64,000 nucleotides of DNA, taken from contig JAIXKK010000152.1 in assembly GCA_026954325.1 (NCBI GenBank), positions 61,823 through 125,822 on the forward strand, read 5' to 3'. Position numbers and translations under genes: made by a program. The notes beneath the pieces were generated by a model. The model saw nothing but the letters and a program-made list of their open reading frames with translations, was not told where the DNA came from and searched no databases. This document shows positions 61,666 to 64,000 of the stretch, one piece after another. The first letter of the stretch is position 1. Every line of letters starts with the position of its first letter. Origin of the DNA: Bryobacterales bacterium (GTDB lineage Bacteria; Acidobacteriota; Terriglobia; Bryobacterales; Bryobacteraceae).

Positions 61666-61740
61666 GATCGGTTACTAATGTAGCGAGTCCCGTGGCGCGG
61701 TTTCCACATACTCCTGTTAGAATTGGGTTCTCGCCTAGCC

Positions 61741-62247
61741 GTGGAACGTAACCAGATACTCCAATTGCTGCGTGAAAGGATTGTCGCCTTCGCGGCATCT
61801 CGTTATCGAAGGGAGCAGGCCGAGGATGTCGCCCAGGAGGTCCTTCAACTCCTGCATGAGAAGTATTCCCATATTACTGATCTCACGGAACTTTTGCCGC
61901 TATCCTTGAAGATTGCGAGGTTCAGGATCATGTCGGCTGTTCGAACGGAAATCCGCCGCGGTGAGCACAATCCGCTCCCCGTCGATGACCTGCCGTTACC
62001 CGACCCCCGGCTCAACCCGGCCGAACTGGCCGAACGGAACCAGCGCCTCAGCCACCTGAAGGCCGCCCTCCATACCCTTGGCGAACGCTGCCGCCGGTTG
62101 GTCCGCTACAAACTCGAAGGGAAAAGCTTCCCCGAAATCCAGGCGCTCTTCGAGATAAGTTCCATCAACACCATCTACACCTGGGACTTCCGCTGCCGCA
62201 AGCAGTTGCTCGAAGCCCTCGGGGGCCGTTGGGAGGCGCGGCCATGA
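61741..62247 (+). CDS. Second sigma-70 family (ECF-like) factor
   Basis: About 168 residues from GTG 61741. A TTG at 61723 would extend it by six codons, but it overlaps a TAGAAT -10 box (61718-61723). Region 2 reads REQAEDVAQEVLQLLHEKYS, and region 4 is near the end (ALHTLGERCRRLVRYKLEGK, SFPEIQALFEISSINTIYTW). Its stop overlaps the start of the following anti-sigma-like gene (ATGA), so they are translationally coupled. It is shorter than the sigma factor at 59556 and not a close copy. Confidence 0.86.
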   Translation: MERNQILQLLRERIVAFAASRYRREQAEDVAQEVLQLLHEKYSHITDLTELLPLSLKIARFRIMSAVRTEIRRGEHNPLPVDDLPLPDPRLNPAELAERNQRLSHLKAALHTLGERCRRLVRYKLEGKSFPEIQALFEISSINTIYTWDFRCRKQLLEALGGRWEARP

Positions 62248-63374
62248 ACCCCGGCAACCACCACCCCCGCGATGCCGACAATACCAGGGAAATGATCGGC
62301 GGCTACGCCTCCGGCAATCTTTCTCCCCAGGAACAAGAGAAGCTCTTCGACGCCGCCCTTCATGACCAGCATCTGTTTGACGCCCTCATGGACGAACAGG
62401 CCCTCAAGGACCTCCTCGATCAACCCGGCGTCAAAGCCGAACTGCTCGAAGCCTTAGGGCCGAAGCCCACCCGGTGGAGCCGCCTGCGCCATTGGCTTAC
62501 CTCCCCAGCGGCCTACGCCGCCGCCGGCGCCCTGGCCACGGCCGTGGTGCTGATTGTCGTCACCGTGCGTCAACCCGCGAGCCGCCGCCCCCAATACCAA
62601 CGGCCCGCAAGCCCGCCCGCGGCCGCCGATCGCGAAGCGGCTGTTGTGGTGAAACCAAATGCGGCGCCGCCGGATGCCGCTCTGAATGCGCTCTCCAAGC
62701 CCCAGGCGACCATCCCGCAATCGAAACCGATGCAAAGCCCGCGGCAAGCCGAGCCTCCCCTCGATCAGCTTTCCGGTAAGCAGGAACAGGCTGCTCGCCG
62801 CGACGACACCCAACAATCACCGTCCGCCAACGCCCCCGCCGGCGGCGTCGTCGGCGGGGTGATCGGCGGCGTCGCCCCTGCCCCCGCGCCTCCTGTCCCC
62901 GAGCAGCCTCTTTCTTTCAGCTACACCCTGCTGCGGCGGGATCCCGAGGGCCGCTATTCGCCCGTCACTACTCCAACCTTTACCCCGGCCGACTCGCTCC
63001 GTTTCGAGGTGACTCCCAATACCGATGGCGCCCTCTCCCTTTACATCCGCAACGAAGCCGGTCTTGAAACACCCGTCTTGAAAGGTTTGCCGCTCTCCCG
63101 CGGACAAACCGCCGCCGTACCCCCGTCGGGAAGCTTCTCTGCCGCGGCGGGCTCGACTCAGCTCGTGCTCGTCTTCCGCCGGCGCCAGACGGCCTCCGAT
63201 TCCAGGGAACTGGCCCCCCAGGCCTTCCGGCAGCGTGTTCGCGGCGCCGTTGAAAAAGACAGAGCCGAGCCCCCCGCCGCGGCCGTAGGAGCCCCCTCAA
63301 GCCGCGTTTCGGCGCCCTCTCCAGCCGCGCGCGAGGTGTCCGTGGAAATCGCCATCCGCGCAGGCGCGAACTGA
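62244..63374 (+). CDS. Anti-sigma-like membrane protein with DUF4384-like domain
   Basis: 376 residues. The N-terminal part resembles anti-sigma helices (MIGGYASGNLSPQEQEKLFD, LFDALMDEQALKDLLDQPG) but has no His-Cys-Cys zinc site. One transmembrane helix is near 95-115 (AAAGALATAVVLIVVTVRQP). A long Pro/Ala/Gln-rich linker follows, containing a glycine repeat (GGVVGGVIGGV). The ~130-residue end resembles DUF4384 (FTPADSLRFEVTPNTDGALS, PSGSFSAAAGSTQLVLVFRR). It is coupled to the upstream sigma gene and probably anchors and inhibits it. Confidence 0.78.
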   Translation: MNPGNHHPRDADNTREMIGGYASGNLSPQEQEKLFDAALHDQHLFDALMDEQALKDLLDQPGVKAELLEALGPKPTRWSRLRHWLTSPAAYAAAGALATAVVLIVVTVRQPASRRPQYQRPASPPAAADREAAVVVKPNAAPPDAALNALSKPQATIPQSKPMQSPRQAEPPLDQLSGKQEQAARRDDTQQSPSANAPAGGVVGGVIGGVAPAPAPPVPEQPLSFSYTLLRRDPEGRYSPVTTPTFTPADSLRFEVTPNTDGALSLYIRNEAGLETPVLKGLPLSRGQTAAVPPSGSFSAAAGSTQLVLVFRRRQTASDSRELAPQAFRQRVRGAVEKDRAEPPAAAVGAPSSRVSAPSPAAREVSVEIAIRAGAN

Positions 63375-63379
63375 TGCCC

Positions 63380-64000
63380 TCACACCCGGAAGTGAGGACG
63401 CAGCGCCTCCATGATCTCGTCCAACTCCTTTAAATCGGCCGCATCCATGGTGAACTTCCTTGTCTTGCGCATCACTACGGTCCGGAAGATGCCCCGCCTC
63501 CGCAGCACTTCCTTCTGAATGACAAAGGTCGTGCGGCGCTCGAGCACCGCTGATTGCAGGAACTTCAGAAACAGGCCGTGCGCCTCCTTCTTCTTCCCCT
63601 CATGAAACCAGTCCCAGATCTGCGCCTGGATGTCCGCGAACCCCGCGCCCGCCATGGTCCCTCCCGATCCCCGCTCCATCTCGTTCCACAGGTTCATCGC
63701 CCCGCCGCCAGTCGAAGGGATGAGCGTCCGCTTCCGTTCCTTCACCACTCGCGTCACATCGCGCGGAACGTCCCCCATCTCGAGCTTCAGAATCCGCACC
63801 GTCGGGAGTTTGTCCGCCAGCCGTAGCAGAAAATCCATCGTCATTCCAGGCGTGGAAACTTGAACCGAAAGCGGAAGCTTCGAAACAGATGCAATCGCGC
63901 TAAAGTAATCGGTCAGAATTTCAGGGTCCGAACTCTCATCCGCCGGGCCCATCGCGTGCAGACCGTCCGCGCCGATCTTCTCCGCATGCCGCGCGTACTC
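63380..64000 (-). CDS. DapA-superfamily aldolase/lyase, N-terminus beyond window
   Basis: The frame is open to the right edge; 206 residues are visible. The barrel begins mid-way at EYARHAEKIGADGLHAMGPA, continues with LTDYFSAIASVSKLPLSVQV, then the strand ILKLEMGD, where Lys would be the Schiff-base residue of dihydrodipicolinate synthase-type enzymes. TGGGAMNLWNEMERGSGGTM follows, and the C-terminal helices end at ALRPHFRV. Members include sugar-acid aldolases, which would fit the enolase-superfamily enzymes in the window, but the active-site Tyr region lies outside. Its stop is five bases from the stop of the anti-sigma-like gene, convergent. Confidence 0.78.
   Translation of the reverse strand, partial: EYARHAEKIGADGLHAMGPADESSDPEILTDYFSAIASVSKLPLSVQVSTPGMTMDFLLRLADKLPTVRILKLEMGDVPRDVTRVVKERKRTLIPSTGGGAMNLWNEMERGSGGTMAGAGFADIQAQIWDWFHEGKKKEAHGLFLKFLQSAVLERRTTFVIQKEVLRRRGIFRTVVMRKTRKFTMDAADLKELDEIMEALRPHFRV

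Noticed and set aside
1..64000. CRISPR arrays, tRNA or rRNA genes, insertion sequences, prophage
   Set aside because: No regularly spaced repeats, cloverleaf, rRNA-conserved segments, transposase or integrase motifs were found on either strand.

Overview
The window is a GC-rich chromosomal segment that looks like a soil or rhizosphere Acidobacteriota, most likely of the Solibacter/Bryobacter group. This is inferred from gene content: several Oar-like TonB-dependent receptors (an N-terminal carboxypeptidase-regulatory domain plus a large barrel), many Tat- or lipoprotein-exported glycoside-hydrolase-like proteins, exported enolase-superfamily enzymes, zf-HC2 anti-sigma factors and CHAT/TPR proteins. 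No rRNA, tRNA, insertion sequence, prophage or CRISPR array is visible.

Layout. 1-5.3 kb: the end of a GH2-like enzyme, then the housekeeping cluster DUF177-rpmF-plsX, a small paralogous hypothetical protein, an alkyltransferase-like protein and an ABC exporter. 5.5-6.4 kb: a methyltransferase gene, apparently lower in GC, broken at an 11-G run. 6.5-17.2 kb: glycan island 1, with a disrupted TonB receptor, three exported hydrolase-like proteins and a strong promoter overlapping a GTATAC palindrome pair. 17.3-21.2 kb: an MPN-like membrane protein, recR-ybaB-dnaX and the small SRP RNA. 21.3-30.4 kb: glycan island 2 (DUF4838-like protein, lipoprotein hydrolase, beta-propeller, intact TonB receptor). 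30.4-31.9 kb: a tight four-gene operon headed by a LysW-like zinc ribbon with a long acidic tail. 32.2-34.8 kb: mscL, a subclass B3 metallo-beta-lactamase-like gene and a secreted glycine-zipper protein. 34.9-44.5 kb: Tat-exported enolase-superfamily enzymes (one broken), a TonB receptor lacking its N-terminal domain, a sulfatase, a polysaccharide deacetylase, a LamG-like protein and a TonB receptor stump. 44.5-49.6 kb: an M49-like peptidase, a sulfide:quinone oxidoreductase with an ArsR-rhodanese regulator, a guanidinium exporter behind a probable guanidine-II riboswitch, and a methyltransferase. 49.6-56.3 kb: a broken nitrilase-family gene, an AraC remnant, two more hydrolase-like proteins and a second copy of the small hypothetical family. 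56.6-63.4 kb: a signalling region, described below. The right edge holds a partial DapA-superfamily gene.

How the genes may work together. Most of the window fits capture and exported breakdown of complex, probably uronate- or sulfate-bearing, plant or microbial polysaccharides: receptors import oligomers, Tat and lipoprotein hydrolases, the sulfatase and the deacetylase trim them, and enolase-superfamily enzymes act on sugar acids.

The most unusual locus is 56.6-61.0 kb. A 16-codon ORF with a good ribosome-binding site encodes the Pro-rich peptide MNEDFPIWPPIPPGLC. It is followed by a perfect 10-bp hairpin, a TPR-CHAT protease-like protein with an apparent lipoprotein signal and an intact His/Cys dyad, an ECF-type sigma factor, and a zf-HC2 membrane anti-sigma factor. 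A second sigma/anti-sigma pair follows at 61.7-63.4 kb. I propose, as inference, that the CHAT protein controls the sigma/anti-sigma switch by proteolysis and that the peptide is a stalling leader or signal.

Several genes carry single-base shifts at G/C homopolymers. Either there is local gene decay or phase variation, or the assembly has homopolymer errors; raw reads would decide.
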